A DNA stretch of 64,000 bases. Origin: Cohnella xylanilytica. GTDB lineage: Bacteria > Bacillota > Bacilli > Paenibacillales > Paenibacillaceae. Positions 26,462 through 35,019 of this stretch are shown here, one piece after another. Position 1 is the first letter of the stretch. Every line of letters begins with the position of its first letter. The position numbers and the translations under genes were made by a program. The notes under the pieces were generated by a model. The model saw nothing but the letters and a program-made list of their open reading frames with translations. It was not told the origin of the DNA and made no database searches. The stretch is taken from contig NZ_JACJVR010000098.1 of the NCBI RefSeq assembly GCF_014212175.1, positions 1 through 64,000 on the forward strand, read 5' to 3'.

Positions 26462-26496
26462 CCAAAAAGCCCCTCCGCCGGCATGGGCGGAGGGGC
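26462..26496 (-). terminator. Terminator of dipeptidase gene
   Basis: On the minus strand GCCCCTCCGCC pairs perfectly with GGCGGAGGGGC over a 6-nt loop, followed by TTTTT. It lies 18 bp beyond the dipeptidase stop. Confidence 0.9.
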
Positions 26497-26513
26497 CTGA
26501 TCGCGCGCATCTT

Positions 26514-27890
26514 TTACTTGGAAGCGCCTTGCCCGACCTTATGCAAATAGTTGACGATCGTAAGCAACCCTTTGTCCAAGTTGTCCAGGCTGAAGTGCTC
26601 GTCGGGGGCGTGCAGGTTCTCGTCGGGCAGCCCGAAGCCCATCATGACGACGGGAGCCTCGAGAACCCGGGCGAAGGTGGCGACGACCGGAATCGACCCG
26701 CCATCCTTCGTGAACACCGCGCGGGCGCCGTATACTTCCTCGTAGGCGTCCGCCGCGAGCTGCAGCATCGGGTCCGACGGATCGCACGTGAACGCCAGCG
26801 CCTTCTCGCCTTGCACGATCCGCAGCTTCGCGCCCGGCTGAATGTGCTTCCTCAGATGGCTCTCGATCCGGTCCAGCGTCGCCTGCGGATCCTGCGCGCC
26901 GACGAGGCGGCACGTGATCTTGGCATGCGCCTCCTTCGGAATGACCGTCTTCGTCCCTTCCCCTTGGAAGCCGCCCCATACGCCGTTGAGCTCCAGGGTC
27001 GGGCGGGCGCCGGTGCGTTCGGTGAACGAGTAGCCTTCCTCCCCGTACAACGCGTCGAGCCCGAGGTCCGCCGCCAGCTTCTTCTCGTCCGGGTTGTAGC
27101 TGGCGAGGTCCGCCTTCTCGAGCTCGCTCAGCACGGGCACTCCTTCGTAGAAGCCTTCCACGGCTACGCGTCCTTGGTCGTCATGCAGCGTGTCCAGCAG
27201 GGCGACGAGCGCGTGCAGGGCATTCGGCACCGCGCCGCCGTACAGGCCGGAGTGCAGGTCGGTCTTGGCCGTCGTCACCGTCACCTCCAGCGAGCAGAGT
27301 CCGCGCAGGCCGGTGCAGATCGACGGCTTGCCAGGCTCGAGCAAGGAGGAGTCGGAGATGATCACCGCGTCCGTCTTCAGCTTCTCCCGGTTCGCTTCGA
27401 GGAAGGCGGGCAGGCTCTCGCCGGACACCTCCTCTTCCCCCTCGACGCAGAACTTGAGGTTGACCGGAAGCTCGCCCTCCTGGCGTAGAATCGCTTCGAC
27501 CGCCTTCACGTGCAGGAACAATTGGCCTTTGTCGTCGGTCGCTCCCCGCGCGAAGATCTTCCCGTCGCGCACGTCCGGCTCGAACGGCGGCGTCGTCCAC
27601 AGGTGCAGCGGATCGACGGGCTGCACGTCGTAGTGGCCGTAGATCAGAACCGTCGGGCGGCCCGGCGCCTTCAGATGCTCGGCGTAGACGATCGGATGGC
27701 CCTTCGTCTCGTGGACCTCGACCTTCTCCATGCCGGCCCGGGTCAACGCGTCGGCCAGCCAGCGGGCGGCGGCGTTCACGTCGGGCTTGTGCTCGGATAA
27801 GGCGGAGATGCTCGGAATGGACAGCCATTCCTTCAGCTCGTTCAGATGCTCGTCGCGACGGCCGGCGAAATACTCGTTATAGCTGCTCAT
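26514..27890 (-). CDS. M20 family dipeptidase
   Basis: A 458-residue zinc peptidase of the M20 (PepV/CNDP-like) family. Metal ligands are visible in GHYDVQPVD, ARGATDDKGQ, EGEEEVSGE and the C-terminal ENLHAPDEH; the middle dimerisation domain begins near LEVTVTTAKTDLHSGLYGG. It hydrolyses dipeptides in the cytoplasm; no signal peptide is present. The second of two nearby ATGs (27890) is chosen because AAAGGAA is then 9 nt upstream. Single-gene unit with its own terminator. Confidence 0.92.
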   Translation of the reverse strand: MSSYNEYFAGRRDEHLNELKEWLSIPSISALSEHKPDVNAAARWLADALTRAGMEKVEVHETKGHPIVYAEHLKAPGRPTVLIYGHYDVQPVDPLHLWTTPPFEPDVRDGKIFARGATDDKGQLFLHVKAVEAILRQEGELPVNLKFCVEGEEEVSGESLPAFLEANREKLKTDAVIISDSSLLEPGKPSICTGLRGLCSLEVTVTTAKTDLHSGLYGGAVPNALHALVALLDTLHDDQGRVAVEGFYEGVPVLSELEKADLASYNPDEKKLAADLGLDALYGEEGYSFTERTGARPTLELNGVWGGFQGEGTKTVIPKEAHAKITCRLVGAQDPQATLDRIESHLRKHIQPGAKLRIVQGEKALAFTCDPSDPMLQLAADAYEEVYGARAVFTKDGGSIPVVATFARVLEAPVVMMGFGLPDENLHAPDEHFSLDNLDKGLLTIVNYLHKVGQGASK

Positions 27891-28048
27891 GGGCATGGAT
27901 TCCTTTCTTCAATGGGCTTCTTCCCCGATTTTACCACTGCGCGGCCCGAATGCCTAACCTTCGGAAGAAGAAGCGGCGCCTCCCGAGGCCGAACCGGAAG
28001 CCCCATGCCGCTCTCCCAAGCAAACCGCCTTCCAAACGGAGCGCGGAC

Positions 28049-28086
28049 AAAAAAAAAGGCGGGCGCGGATTCCCCGTCGCCCCCCT
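28049..28086 (-). terminator. Likely terminator of slipin gene
   Basis: On the minus strand a GC-rich stem (GGGCG with CGCCC) is followed by nine Ts (28049-28057). The stem begins at the gene's stop codon. Confidence 0.55.
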
Positions 28087-29198
28087 TATCCCCTCGTTCC
28101 CCGAACCGAGAACAACGAGTTCAGCTGCTCCAGCACATTGCCCCCGTTCGAGAGAGAGACGCTGCCGATCTTGTCGCAGATCTTCTCCATGAACTCCAGC
28201 TCCTTGAGCCGGTACAGCGTCTCGTTCTCGTCGAGCAGCTTGGCCGTGTTGAGCAGGCTTCTCGTGGACGCCGTCTCCTCGCGGCGGGTGATCAGATTCG
28301 CCTGCGCCTTCTTCTCCGCGATCAGGACGGTGTTCAGAATCTCCTTCACGTCGCCGGGAAGGATGATGTCCTTCACTCCCGCGGACAGGAATTCGACGCC
28401 GTAGTCCCCGGCCTTCTCCTTCAGCTTGCCCAGCGCATAGGAGCCGACCTCCTGCTTCGCGCGCAGCAGCTCGTCGAGCTTCATCGTGCCGACGTACTCC
28501 CGAAGAATCAGCTGCAGCAGCACGTAGACCTGATCCTCGAACGACCGGATCTCCAGCGACTTGAGCGGATCGACGATCCGGTATTGGCAGACGAAGTTCA
28601 GGCGCAGCGTCACCTTGTCCTCCGTCATCATCTCCTGGCCCGTCATGTCCAGCTGCTGCTGGCGCATATCCACCGTCCTTACGAGCGCCGGCACGGGACC
28701 CCGCCAGAAGCGGTAGACGCCCGGCTTCAGCGTCCGCTCGAACTCGTTGCCGATGAACAGCAGGCCGGCCTCGTGGCTGGCGACTTCGTAGCTCTGCACG
28801 TAAGCCGAGCCGATGCGGGTCAGCACCGAGACGTCGACCTCCGGCGGAATCTCCGGATCGCGCGCGTCGACCCGGACGAATTCGTGCCGCTTCCAGACGT
28901 TCCAGAACGCGTGCTTGCCCGCCGTCAGCAGCCTCGCGAACTTGCCGTCCTCGAAGTGGAGCGCGTATTCGTAATCCGGCACGTCGACGACGGTCAGCTC
29001 GGCGCGCAGCCGATCGTCCTGCAGGAACGGCTCGATGTCGCGTTCGGGAACGCGGAAGGGCTGGTTCGTCTTGAGCGTCGCGATCTCATGGTTCGCGAAG
29101 GACCAGAACCGGTACGTGCCGGGGGCGAGCGGCTTGACGTAGCGCCCCTCCCGGAACAGGAGGCCTCTCTCGTCCTCGCGTATGATGAACTTGGTCAT
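28086..29198 (-). CDS. Slipin/SPFH (band 7) family protein
   Basis: A 370-residue protein with a band-7/SPFH core: GNEFERTLKPGVYRFWRGPVPALVRTVDMRQQQLDMTGQEMMTEDKVTLRLNFVCQYRIVDP is characteristic of slipins. A charged helical C-terminus (ILNTVLIAEKKAQANLITRREETASTRSLLNTAKLL) would drive oligomerisation. It lacks the usual N-terminal transmembrane hairpin, carrying about 140 residues of related beta-rich sequence instead. The ATG at 29198 follows AAGGTG with 6-nt spacing; the upstream ATG at 29219 has none. Role probably membrane scaffolding or stress; not certain. Confidence 0.85.
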   Translation of the reverse strand: MTKFIIREDERGLLFREGRYVKPLAPGTYRFWSFANHEIATLKTNQPFRVPERDIEPFLQDDRLRAELTVVDVPDYEYALHFEDGKFARLLTAGKHAFWNVWKRHEFVRVDARDPEIPPEVDVSVLTRIGSAYVQSYEVASHEAGLLFIGNEFERTLKPGVYRFWRGPVPALVRTVDMRQQQLDMTGQEMMTEDKVTLRLNFVCQYRIVDPLKSLEIRSFEDQVYVLLQLILREYVGTMKLDELLRAKQEVGSYALGKLKEKAGDYGVEFLSAGVKDIILPGDVKEILNTVLIAEKKAQANLITRREETASTRSLLNTAKLLDENETLYRLKELEFMEKICDKIGSVSLSNGGNVLEQLNSLFSVRGTRG

Positions 29199-29843
29199 CT
29201 TCTTCACCTTCTCTTTCATTAGCGGAAAATAGGGGGGGCCTTGCGCCGGAACCCTCCCCGGCGCGCGATGCGGAGTCTCGCTTCGGGAGGAAGCTCGGCC
29301 CGGCCTACGTTCCGCAGGCTGCCCATGCCGCTCCGATTCCGACTTCGAATCGGCGGCGTCAAGGGGGCGCTAGCGGAGGAAGGAAGAGCTTCGGCTTCGT
29401 CCGGCGTTCGCGGACTTCAAGGCTCGGCGCGGGCGCGGCCGCCCGAAGGCGGGCCGCCGAGGATTCCGGGGCGTGGCGCTTCGCAAAATAATTCCTCGAT
29501 CCCTAATCGAGTGCCTGCCACGGCTTCACTTGACAGAGTGACGGAGGAGTCGAACCTCCTATATGGTAGAGCCGCGCCGCCCATCTCTGCGGCATGCCGA
29601 AGGCGATCGCCCCGGCACCGCGGGACCGTTCCGAGATCCCAAGCTTCGCAGGATGGCCGTTCTCGTCGGCCCGTTCCTATCATCGCTCATTCGAGAGCAT
29701 CCGAACATGGCGGAAGTATGGCGAACGGGCTTCGGCAGCTCGCAAAAAAACTGCGAATGTCCAATTCACATACAGATTGGCGGGGTCCAACGGGATTCTG
29801 TCGATTCCGGTTTCCGAAGGCGGGCGGCAGGCGCTAACGTGCG
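29199..29843. other. Gene-free region with hairpin and tRNA T-arm-like sequence
   Basis: No convincing gene is seen in the 984 bp between the slipin and kinase genes; the open frames here lack ribosome sites and family features. GCGCCGG and CCGGCGC form a hairpin at 29243-29264 upstream of the slipin. On the minus strand 29543-29559 reads GGAGG-TTCGACT-CCTCC, a perfect T-arm shape, but no acceptor stem or anticodon arm can be built around it. The rest of the gap holds the R1 element (29844-30028) and a terminator (30137-30166). Confidence 0.5.
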
Positions 29844-30028
29844 CTAACGGACCCAGGAGACGCTAATTCGTTGGAAATGGGCGAATTTGAATTCTAACGG
29901 ATCGTACAGACGTTATTTCGTTCCGGATGCCCGCATTTCCCCTCGATTGGCCGAAATAAGAACGCCTGAGTCCGTTAGATTCTCAAAATGGGCTTTTGGC
30001 GCTAAATAGCGACTCCTGAATCCGTTAG
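29844..30028. repeat. 185-bp four-module palindromic element R1
   Basis: Two direct modules beginning CTAACGGA (29844 and 29894, 50 bp apart) are followed by two inverted modules (29953-29978 and about 30003-30028) ending CCGTTAG. The module reads roughly CTAACGGAYY, then GGAGWCGCTATTT. The same layout recurs at 37828-38012 and 46900-47085. It could fold into a large nested hairpin. Intergenic, no coding. Confidence 0.85.
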
Positions 30029-30136
30029 AGCTTGTACCGACGAACCCGTGGGATGGGTTCCGATAGTAACGTCGATATTGGCATCCGAATCCAACGATTC
30101 CGGGACAAGTTCCGTTAGTCAAATCGTCATCCCAAG

Positions 30137-30166
30137 AAAAAAAACGCCGGCCGGGGGTCGGCGGCG
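30137..30166 (-). terminator. Terminator of KinB-like kinase gene
   Basis: On the minus strand CGCCGCC pairs with GGCCGGCG with a bulge and is followed by eight Ts; it lies just beyond the kinase stop at 30183. Confidence 0.8.
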
Positions 30167-30182
30167 CTTACGATTGTGCTTT

Positions 30183-31466
30183 TCAACCCGATTGACGTTC
30201 TTCGCTCCACGATCGTTCCGGGAACACGATGGCGAATTCCGTCCCTCTGCCCACGTCGCTCTTGATGCGGATTCGTCCGTTCATCTTCTTGATGATGCTG
30301 AACGACACCATCGTCCCGAGTCCGGTGCCTTTGGTCTTGGTCGAGTAGTAGGGAGTGCCCAGGCGCTTGATCTGCTCCGCGGTCATGCCGACCCCGGAGT
30401 CGCTGACAACGATTGCGGGGCCGTCGCTCCGCTTGTCCGTCCGAAGCTCCAAGGTACCTCCGTTCTCCATGGCTTCGATCGCGTTCTTGCCGATATTGAC
30501 GAGAGCCTGACGGAACTTGGAGCGGTCGCCGGTCGCCGTCAATCCGCTCTCTCTCGACGCGTGAACCCGAATCTGGATATCGTTGTAGTTCGCGTAGGTC
30601 AGAAGAACGTTAGACAGGTAATCGAGCTCCTCGTTCAGATCGATCGTCTCGATCTGCTCGGGATCGGGCTTCGCGAGCGACAAATAATCGGAGATGATCC
30701 GTTCGGCGCGGTTCAGCTCCTCCAGGCACAGATTCTTGTATTCGGCCTTCTTCGTCTCGGTCAGCGGGACGGTCGCCAGCAATTGAATGAAGCCTCGGAC
30801 GGTCGTCAGGGGGTTGCGGATCTCGTGGGCGACGGAGGCTGCCATGTCCCCGACGATTTTCATTTTCTCGCCGCGAATCAGCTCTTCTTGTATCTGCTGG
30901 TGACGATCGAGAGATTCGATCAGATAGACGCACAGGGCGACGATAACGCCTTGAAGAAGGTAGGTCTGGGCCGTCTCCCAGAAGTGGAAGGCGAACGTGC
31001 GAAGCTGGCCGATTCCGGAGAAGTAGATGATGAACGCCACCAGCTTGATCAGGGTGCATAGCGCGACGGCGACGGCTATCTTCGGAACGAGACGCAATTC
31101 CCCGAACCGGCGAACGGCGAGGAAGGCGAGCAGGAACGTGGGCAGGAGCGACAGGCAGTACAGGAGGATGTGCGGCGCCCCGGAATAATAACGGATCGCC
31201 AGGAGCGTCGCGTAGAGCATGATAGAGACGGGCCACCCGCCGTATAAGGCGCCGACCGTCAGGGGGATGGAGCGGAAGTCGTAGGTGGCGCCGTCCAGCT
31301 GGATCGGGAAGGACATCGTGGCGACGAGGGCGCCGGCGTAGAGGACGAACACCAGGAACCTCTGCACCCTCGGCTTGTTCCTCAGCTTCAGAAGATGCGG
31401 GTACAGCAGCAGCGGGGCGAAAATAATAAAGATATTCAACATGAAATCCTTGATATGCGCGAGCAT
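30183..31466 (-). CDS. KinB-like membrane sensor histidine kinase
   Basis: A 427-residue kinase. An N-terminal 5TM-LYT sensor domain (about 8-185; LLLYPHL and PIQLDGATYDFRSIPLTVGALYGGWPVS) precedes a HisKA domain with H214 in SVAHEIRNPLTTVRGF and an HATPase domain (NIGKNAIEAM, DSGVGM, GTGLGTMVS). This is the architecture of sporulation kinase KinB, which feeds phosphate to Spo0F. The ATG at 31466 was chosen because its N-terminus lines up with KinB; an ATG at 31442 with AAGGA close before it is possible. No response regulator is adjacent, as usual for sporulation kinases. Confidence 0.85.
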   Translation of the reverse strand: MLAHIKDFMLNIFIIFAPLLLYPHLLKLRNKPRVQRFLVFVLYAGALVATMSFPIQLDGATYDFRSIPLTVGALYGGWPVSIMLYATLLAIRYYSGAPHILLYCLSLLPTFLLAFLAVRRFGELRLVPKIAVAVALCTLIKLVAFIIYFSGIGQLRTFAFHFWETAQTYLLQGVIVALCVYLIESLDRHQQIQEELIRGEKMKIVGDMAASVAHEIRNPLTTVRGFIQLLATVPLTETKKAEYKNLCLEELNRAERIISDYLSLAKPDPEQIETIDLNEELDYLSNVLLTYANYNDIQIRVHASRESGLTATGDRSKFRQALVNIGKNAIEAMENGGTLELRTDKRSDGPAIVVSDSGVGMTAEQIKRLGTPYYSTKTKGTGLGTMVSFSIIKKMNGRIRIKSDVGRGTEFAIVFPERSWSEERQSG

Positions 31467-31608
31467 AGCTCCCCCCGGACGCTGGTTCCCCAGGCTTGCG
31501 GACCGTGTACTTATCTTCTCTATCATACTATAAAAAGAGTCCGGGCAGAGGGGGAAAACGGATGCGGATTGCGCCGATTCCAAAGTCCTATCGGCCGTCT
31601 TCGCAAGT

Positions 31609-32166
31609 CTATCGGGAAGCGTAAACGCCTTCCGTCAGCAGGTCGGCCAGCCCTTCCAGCGCCTTCCCCATCGACAGCGCGCGGCCCGCCGTCGGGCGAT
31701 CTTCCATCAGCCGGTACCAGGCGCCGACGTAGGCTTGAATGAACAGTTCGATATCGAACGGCCGGAATTCTCCGCTCGCCATTCCTTCCTCGGCCAGCAG
31801 CCGGATCCGGTTCCATCCCTCGTTCAAGTGCGCGTCGACCTTCGCCCAGGATTCCGGATAGCGCGTTCGGAGCTCGCTTAGCACCGTCATCGTCTGGTAG
31901 GCGAATCCCCGCGGCAGGATGACGAGCGCTTGACGGAATTTCTGCTTGACGGTCAAGGAAGGATCGGCCGCGAGCCGGTTTTCCGCTTCCTTCATCTCCC
32001 CGATCGCCCGGTCGATCAGCTCTTCGATGATCCGCTCCTTCGACTCGAAGTGCTGGTACAGCGTCTTCGTGCTGATGCCGAGCCGAGCCGCCACGTCCCG
32101 CATCGAGAAGCGGAGGCCGCGGCTTGCGATCTCCTCGGCCGCCGCTTGCGCGATTCTCTCCCTCAC
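31609..32166 (-). CDS. TetR family transcriptional repressor (YvaF-like context)
   Basis: A 185-residue regulator. The N-terminal helix-turn-helix is IAQAAAEEIASRGLRFSMRDVAARLGISTKTLYQHFESKERII; the C-terminal helical ligand domain follows. It starts at GTG 32166, overlapping the stop of the DUF5360 gene (GTGA, 32163-32166), so both proteins are co-translated. The strong inverted repeat at 32627-32658 upstream of the operon is the expected autoregulatory operator. In Bacillus subtilis yvaF (TetR) accompanies yvaD. Inducer unknown. Confidence 0.9.
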   Translation of the reverse strand: MRERIAQAAAEEIASRGLRFSMRDVAARLGISTKTLYQHFESKERIIEELIDRAIGEMKEAENRLAADPSLTVKQKFRQALVILPRGFAYQTMTVLSELRTRYPESWAKVDAHLNEGWNRIRLLAEEGMASGEFRPFDIELFIQAYVGAWYRLMEDRPTAGRALSMGKALEGLADLLTEGVYASR

Positions 32167-32588
32167 TGGGCCGGCCCCCTCTCCGAAGTCCGGATTCCTT
32201 CTCTCTGTACTCGAATCAAGCCCGGAAGGAAGAACAGAGGGTAGATCAGGAGGAAGAGGTTCGGGCCCCACCAGAGAGGATCGAAGTCTCCCCGGATCGC
32301 CCAGAAGGCGATAGCCTGCAGCCCGGAGCAGAACGTAAGGGCGAGCGACAGGGCGGCGAGCGCCGGCCATGCCGGGTTCCTTCTCCGGTAGAGGCTCAAG
32401 CTCCAGAGCCCTGTCGCGGATATCGCCAGATCGAGCGGAACGAACGACCAGTTCCAGGCGACGAGCAGCTCGTTCTCGTAATCCTGGTACAAGTATTCCG
32501 CCGGAAGCAGATGGCTGGCGGTGACGAGCCAATAGACGATGAACCCGATGTCCGTCGCCCACATGAATCCTTTCAAGCTTCTGCTCAA
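32163..32588 (-). CDS. YvaD/DUF5360 family membrane protein
   Basis: A 141-residue protein with four transmembrane segments: FMWATDIGFIVYWLVTASHLLP, LLVAWNWSFVPLDLAISATGLW, ALAALSLALTFCSGLQAIAFWAI and NLFLLIYPLFFLPGLI. This pattern matches what I know of the YvaD (DUF5360) family, function unknown. It starts at TTG 32588 because GAGGAG is 5 nt upstream; the longer frame to 32627 would begin inside the operator. First gene of a two-gene operon with TetR. Confidence 0.75.
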   Translation of the reverse strand: MSRSLKGFMWATDIGFIVYWLVTASHLLPAEYLYQDYENELLVAWNWSFVPLDLAISATGLWSLSLYRRRNPAWPALAALSLALTFCSGLQAIAFWAIRGDFDPLWWGPNLFLLIYPLFFLPGLIRVQREGIRTSERGPAQ

Positions 32589-32626
32589 GCTCTCTCCTCC
32601 TCGGGGCGCATTTTTTCGCGGAAACA

Positions 32627-32658
32627 TTGGAAAACAATTTGTTTTCTATGTTTTCCAA
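32627..32658. promoter_or_regulatory. Compound operator of the TetR/YvaD operon
   Basis: TTGGAAAACA (32627-32636) and TGTTTTCCAA (32649-32658) form a perfect 10-bp inverted repeat. Nested inside, GAAAACA and TGTTTTC (32630-32646) form a second, tighter dyad sharing the left half-site. It lies about 40 bp upstream of the operon start. Overlapping dyads suggest two repressor dimers. Confidence 0.75.
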
Positions 32659-32703
32659 CATCTTAACCCCGATCCTTCCGGAAGTCAACGCGAGAACGCG
32701 CGA

Positions 32704-32735
32704 AGGTCCCTCCCGCCGGGCGGCGAGAGGGACCT
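32704..32735 (-). terminator. Hairpin after PlsY-like gene
   Basis: AGGTCCCTC (32704-32712) pairs with GAGGGACCT (32727-32735), and the inner CCGCC can pair with GGCGG. It lies 38 bp beyond the PlsY-like stop. No clear T tract follows. Confidence 0.5.
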
Positions 32736-32772
32736 CCGTCTCTCTCCGAATCTATGATCTATGGCCTGCCGC

Positions 32773-33408
32773 TTATGGCTTCGGCTTGCTTCGGTACGCC
32801 GGCACGCGCTTCAGGAACAGCCGCAGCCCCCGCCTGTGCGTGTAGACGAGCAGCAGGAAGTTCGCCAGCCAGAACCAGAGCACGTCGGCCGAATATCCGT
32901 CTCCGAGCAGGTAGACCGAGAGCAGCAGCATGCCGAACACGACCTGGAAAGCGTCCGCTTCCGAGGACGTCGGCTTGCCTTTGTTCACCAGCCAACGGGC
33001 GGTCGCCAGCAGCGCGGCCAAGATGATCGCGTAGGCCAGCGAGGCGGCGAAGCCGGTGAGCCCGCTCCAGACGCCGAACGTGACCGCGATCGCCTTCCCG
33101 CCCTTCCCGCGCAGGAACGGCGAGAAGGCATGACCGGCGATCGGGGCCAAGGCGACGAGAATGACGCCGTAGCCCGGCGGATCGGCTTGAACGGCCGAGA
33201 AGGCGAAGACCGGCGCCCAGCCCTTGAGGAAGTCGAGCGCGATGCCGGTTAGTCCATACGCGAAGCCGGCGGCCCGCCACAGATTCAGCGCTCCCGGATT
33301 GCCGTCGCCGACCATCCTCAGGTTGCGCCGGGCGATGAGACCGAGCCAGTAAGAGAACATGAGGGAACCCGACAAGAAGGATAAGGCCGTCCATAGGATG
33401 ATCGTCAT
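32773..33408 (-). CDS. PlsY-like glycerol-3-phosphate acyltransferase paralog
   Basis: A 211-residue membrane protein with about five transmembrane segments and the three PlsY motifs in modified form: SGSLMFSYWLG (motif 1), GDGNPGALNLWR (motif 2, usually GSGNxGATN) and GHAFSPFLRGKGGKAIA (motif 3). PlsY transfers acyl groups from acyl phosphate to glycerol-3-phosphate. The substitutions and pairing with a glycosyltransferase suggest a specialised paralog acylating a glycolipid or carotenoid-type acceptor. The ATG overlaps the glycosyltransferase stop (33405-33408). Confidence 0.8.
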   Translation of the reverse strand: MTIILWTALSFLSGSLMFSYWLGLIARRNLRMVGDGNPGALNLWRAAGFAYGLTGIALDFLKGWAPVFAFSAVQADPPGYGVILVALAPIAGHAFSPFLRGKGGKAIAVTFGVWSGLTGFAASLAYAIILAALLATARWLVNKGKPTSSEADAFQVVFGMLLLSVYLLGDGYSADVLWFWLANFLLLVYTHRRGLRLFLKRVPAYRSKPKP

Positions 33409-34508
33409 CGGTCGTGATTGCCTCCCACTTCGATATGCCTGCCCTTCCAAGCGACGCGCCCCGTGACGGACACCCGATACAGCGAGTACAGCATGACGTA
33501 GAGGAAAAAAGCCGTGCTCAGCAAATGCAGAACCGGCAAAACGGCGCCGAAGCGGCCCGCGTATTTAACGAAGTAAAAGATTTGCAGCGTATAAAGCAGG
33601 TATCCGACGGCGAGGGGAAGCGCCAGGGCCGTGCCGAGGAGGAACGGGGCCGCTTCCGAGACGATCAGGCCGACCAGCCAGGCCGCGACGAGCGCGATAG
33701 TCCAAGCGGACAGCTTGCCGGTGCTGAGGACGGCGCCTTTGCCGAAGCCCTGGACTTCGCTGCGGATGCCGCCCGGGTACATTCGGAAGCTCACCAGGCC
33801 GCGGCCGATGAAGTTGCGGACCGGGACGCCGGACTCCGTGAACCGGGCTCCCAGGTTCAGGTCGTCCAGCAGCTCCGAGCGGACGCCTTCGTGGCCTTTG
33901 GCCTTCTCGTAATCCTCTCTCGTCGCGAGGATGCAGGAGCCGTACAGCCCCTTCCGGGGATTGGCCTCCTCGAACGGCGAGGTGAAGGCGAAGATGCCCA
34001 GAATGTTCGGGATGAGCGCCAGCCTCTCGTAGAACTTCTCCGTCCAGTGGTAGGGAACGACGGAGACGACGCCTCCCGCCTGTTCTCTGGCGGCCAGCAG
34101 CGATTCCAGCGCCTTGGGAGCCAGCCGGACGTCGGCGTCCAGGAAGGCGACGAGATCCCCGGTCGAACAGGCATAGCCGTTCCACACCGCCCAGTTCTTG
34201 CCCGTCCAGCCCGGAGGCGGAGGCGTCCCCTCGACGACCGTCACCCCGTAGCTCTCGGCGACGGCCCTCGTCCGGTCCTCCGAGCAGTCGTCGACGACGA
34301 TGACCTCGTCCGGCCGGCGGCTCTGGGCCTGAAGGGATTCCAGCAGGTGGGGCAAGTTCCCCTCCTCGTTGCGGGCCGGAATAATGACCGACAGTCTCTC
34401 CGAGGCGGAGGGAGAGCGGCTTGCGAGCGGTACCGTGCTTCTTCGGAACAGAACGAACCCTGCCGCACACCCAAGCGCCAATAGCGTCGCCACTACCGTC
34501 TCCACCAC
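33405..34508 (-). CDS. Membrane-bound GT2 glycosyltransferase (CrtQ-like)
   Basis: A 367-residue enzyme with an N-terminal transmembrane segment, GT2 core (LSVIIPARNEEGNLPHLLESLQAQ; VDDCSEDRTRAVA; AFLDADVRL with the metal-binding DAD; QGFGKGAVLSTGK), and three or four C-terminal transmembrane segments. It resembles CrtQ-type glycosyltransferases of glycosylated carotenoid synthesis and related lipid glycosyltransferases. Coupled to the PlsY-like acyltransferase, which mirrors the glycosylate-then-acylate order of CrtQ and CrtO. No crtM or crtN genes are nearby, so a different glycolipid is possible. Confidence 0.78.
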   Translation of the reverse strand: MVETVVATLLALGCAAGFVLFRRSTVPLASRSPSASERLSVIIPARNEEGNLPHLLESLQAQSRRPDEVIVVDDCSEDRTRAVAESYGVTVVEGTPPPPGWTGKNWAVWNGYACSTGDLVAFLDADVRLAPKALESLLAAREQAGGVVSVVPYHWTEKFYERLALIPNILGIFAFTSPFEEANPRKGLYGSCILATREDYEKAKGHEGVRSELLDDLNLGARFTESGVPVRNFIGRGLVSFRMYPGGIRSEVQGFGKGAVLSTGKLSAWTIALVAAWLVGLIVSEAAPFLLGTALALPLAVGYLLYTLQIFYFVKYAGRFGAVLPVLHLLSTAFFLYVMLYSLYRVSVTGRVAWKGRHIEVGGNHDR

Positions 34509-34680
34509 GCCGCTTCCCCCTCATACCCTTATGTAAGTAAGAATATTCAGACATCCTTATTTTAGCAAAGGGAAGTTCGGGCGGATATGGGTAATTGCAG
34601 AGGGGATTCGGCAGCGGCCGAACGGCGGCTCAGCCTTCTCGCTTGCGGCATGCGGGCGAAATGCATATCAGTGGGCCTCA

Positions 34681-34884
34681 TTCCTCTCTTTTGACCCGGA
34701 CCTCGGAATTCTGCGAATGTGAGTAATCTCGTTCCTCTCTTTTGACCCGGACCTCGGAATTCTGCGAATGTGAGTAACCGCGTTCCTCTCTTTCGACCCG
34801 GACCTCGGAATTTTGCGAATGTGAGTAACCGCGTTCCTCTCTTTTGACCCGGACTTCGGAATTCTGCGAATGTGAGTAATCTCG
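34681..34884. repeat. 51-bp tandem array A2 (four units)
   Basis: Four units of exactly 51 bp begin at 34681, 34732, 34783 and 34834. Each runs TTCCTCTCTTTTGACCCGG, then ACCTCGGAATTCTGCGAATG, then TGAGTAA, with only a few substitutions. It fills most of the 489-bp gap between the glycosyltransferase and the kinase; nothing else is seen in that gap. No variable spacers, so not CRISPR. Confidence 0.95.
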
Positions 34885-34974
34885 TCAGGCTATCGAGAAA
34901 CCTCTATTTTCCCTCCATGATTAAAATTAGGGGGCGCTTAGGCGGACCTGCTGCGATGCAGGCGAATGCAGCGT

Positions 34975-35019
34975 AAAAAAGAGCGGTTCCCCGGGCTTTA
35001 TGACCCTTGGGGACCGCTC
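34975..35019 (-). terminator. Terminator overlapping the 3' end of the BadF kinase gene
   Basis: On the minus strand GAGCGGTCCCC pairs with GGGGAACCGCTC (one bulge), followed by TTTTTT (34975-34980). The upstream arm consists of the last codons of the gene, and the stop codon at 34998-35000 lies in the loop region. Confidence 0.85.

Noticed and set aside
29540..29640. tRNA gene
   Set aside because: Only a T-arm shape can be formed; no acceptor stem, anticodon arm or CCA end.
29241..29837. 198-codon plus-strand frame between slipin and kinase genes
   Set aside because: Arg/Pro/Ser-rich composition, no motif, no ribosome site; sequence is intergenic-like.
31467..31583. N-terminal extension of the KinB-like kinase
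   Set aside because: Extra residues have no match to the KinB N-terminus and no ribosome site; the ATG at 31466 fits.
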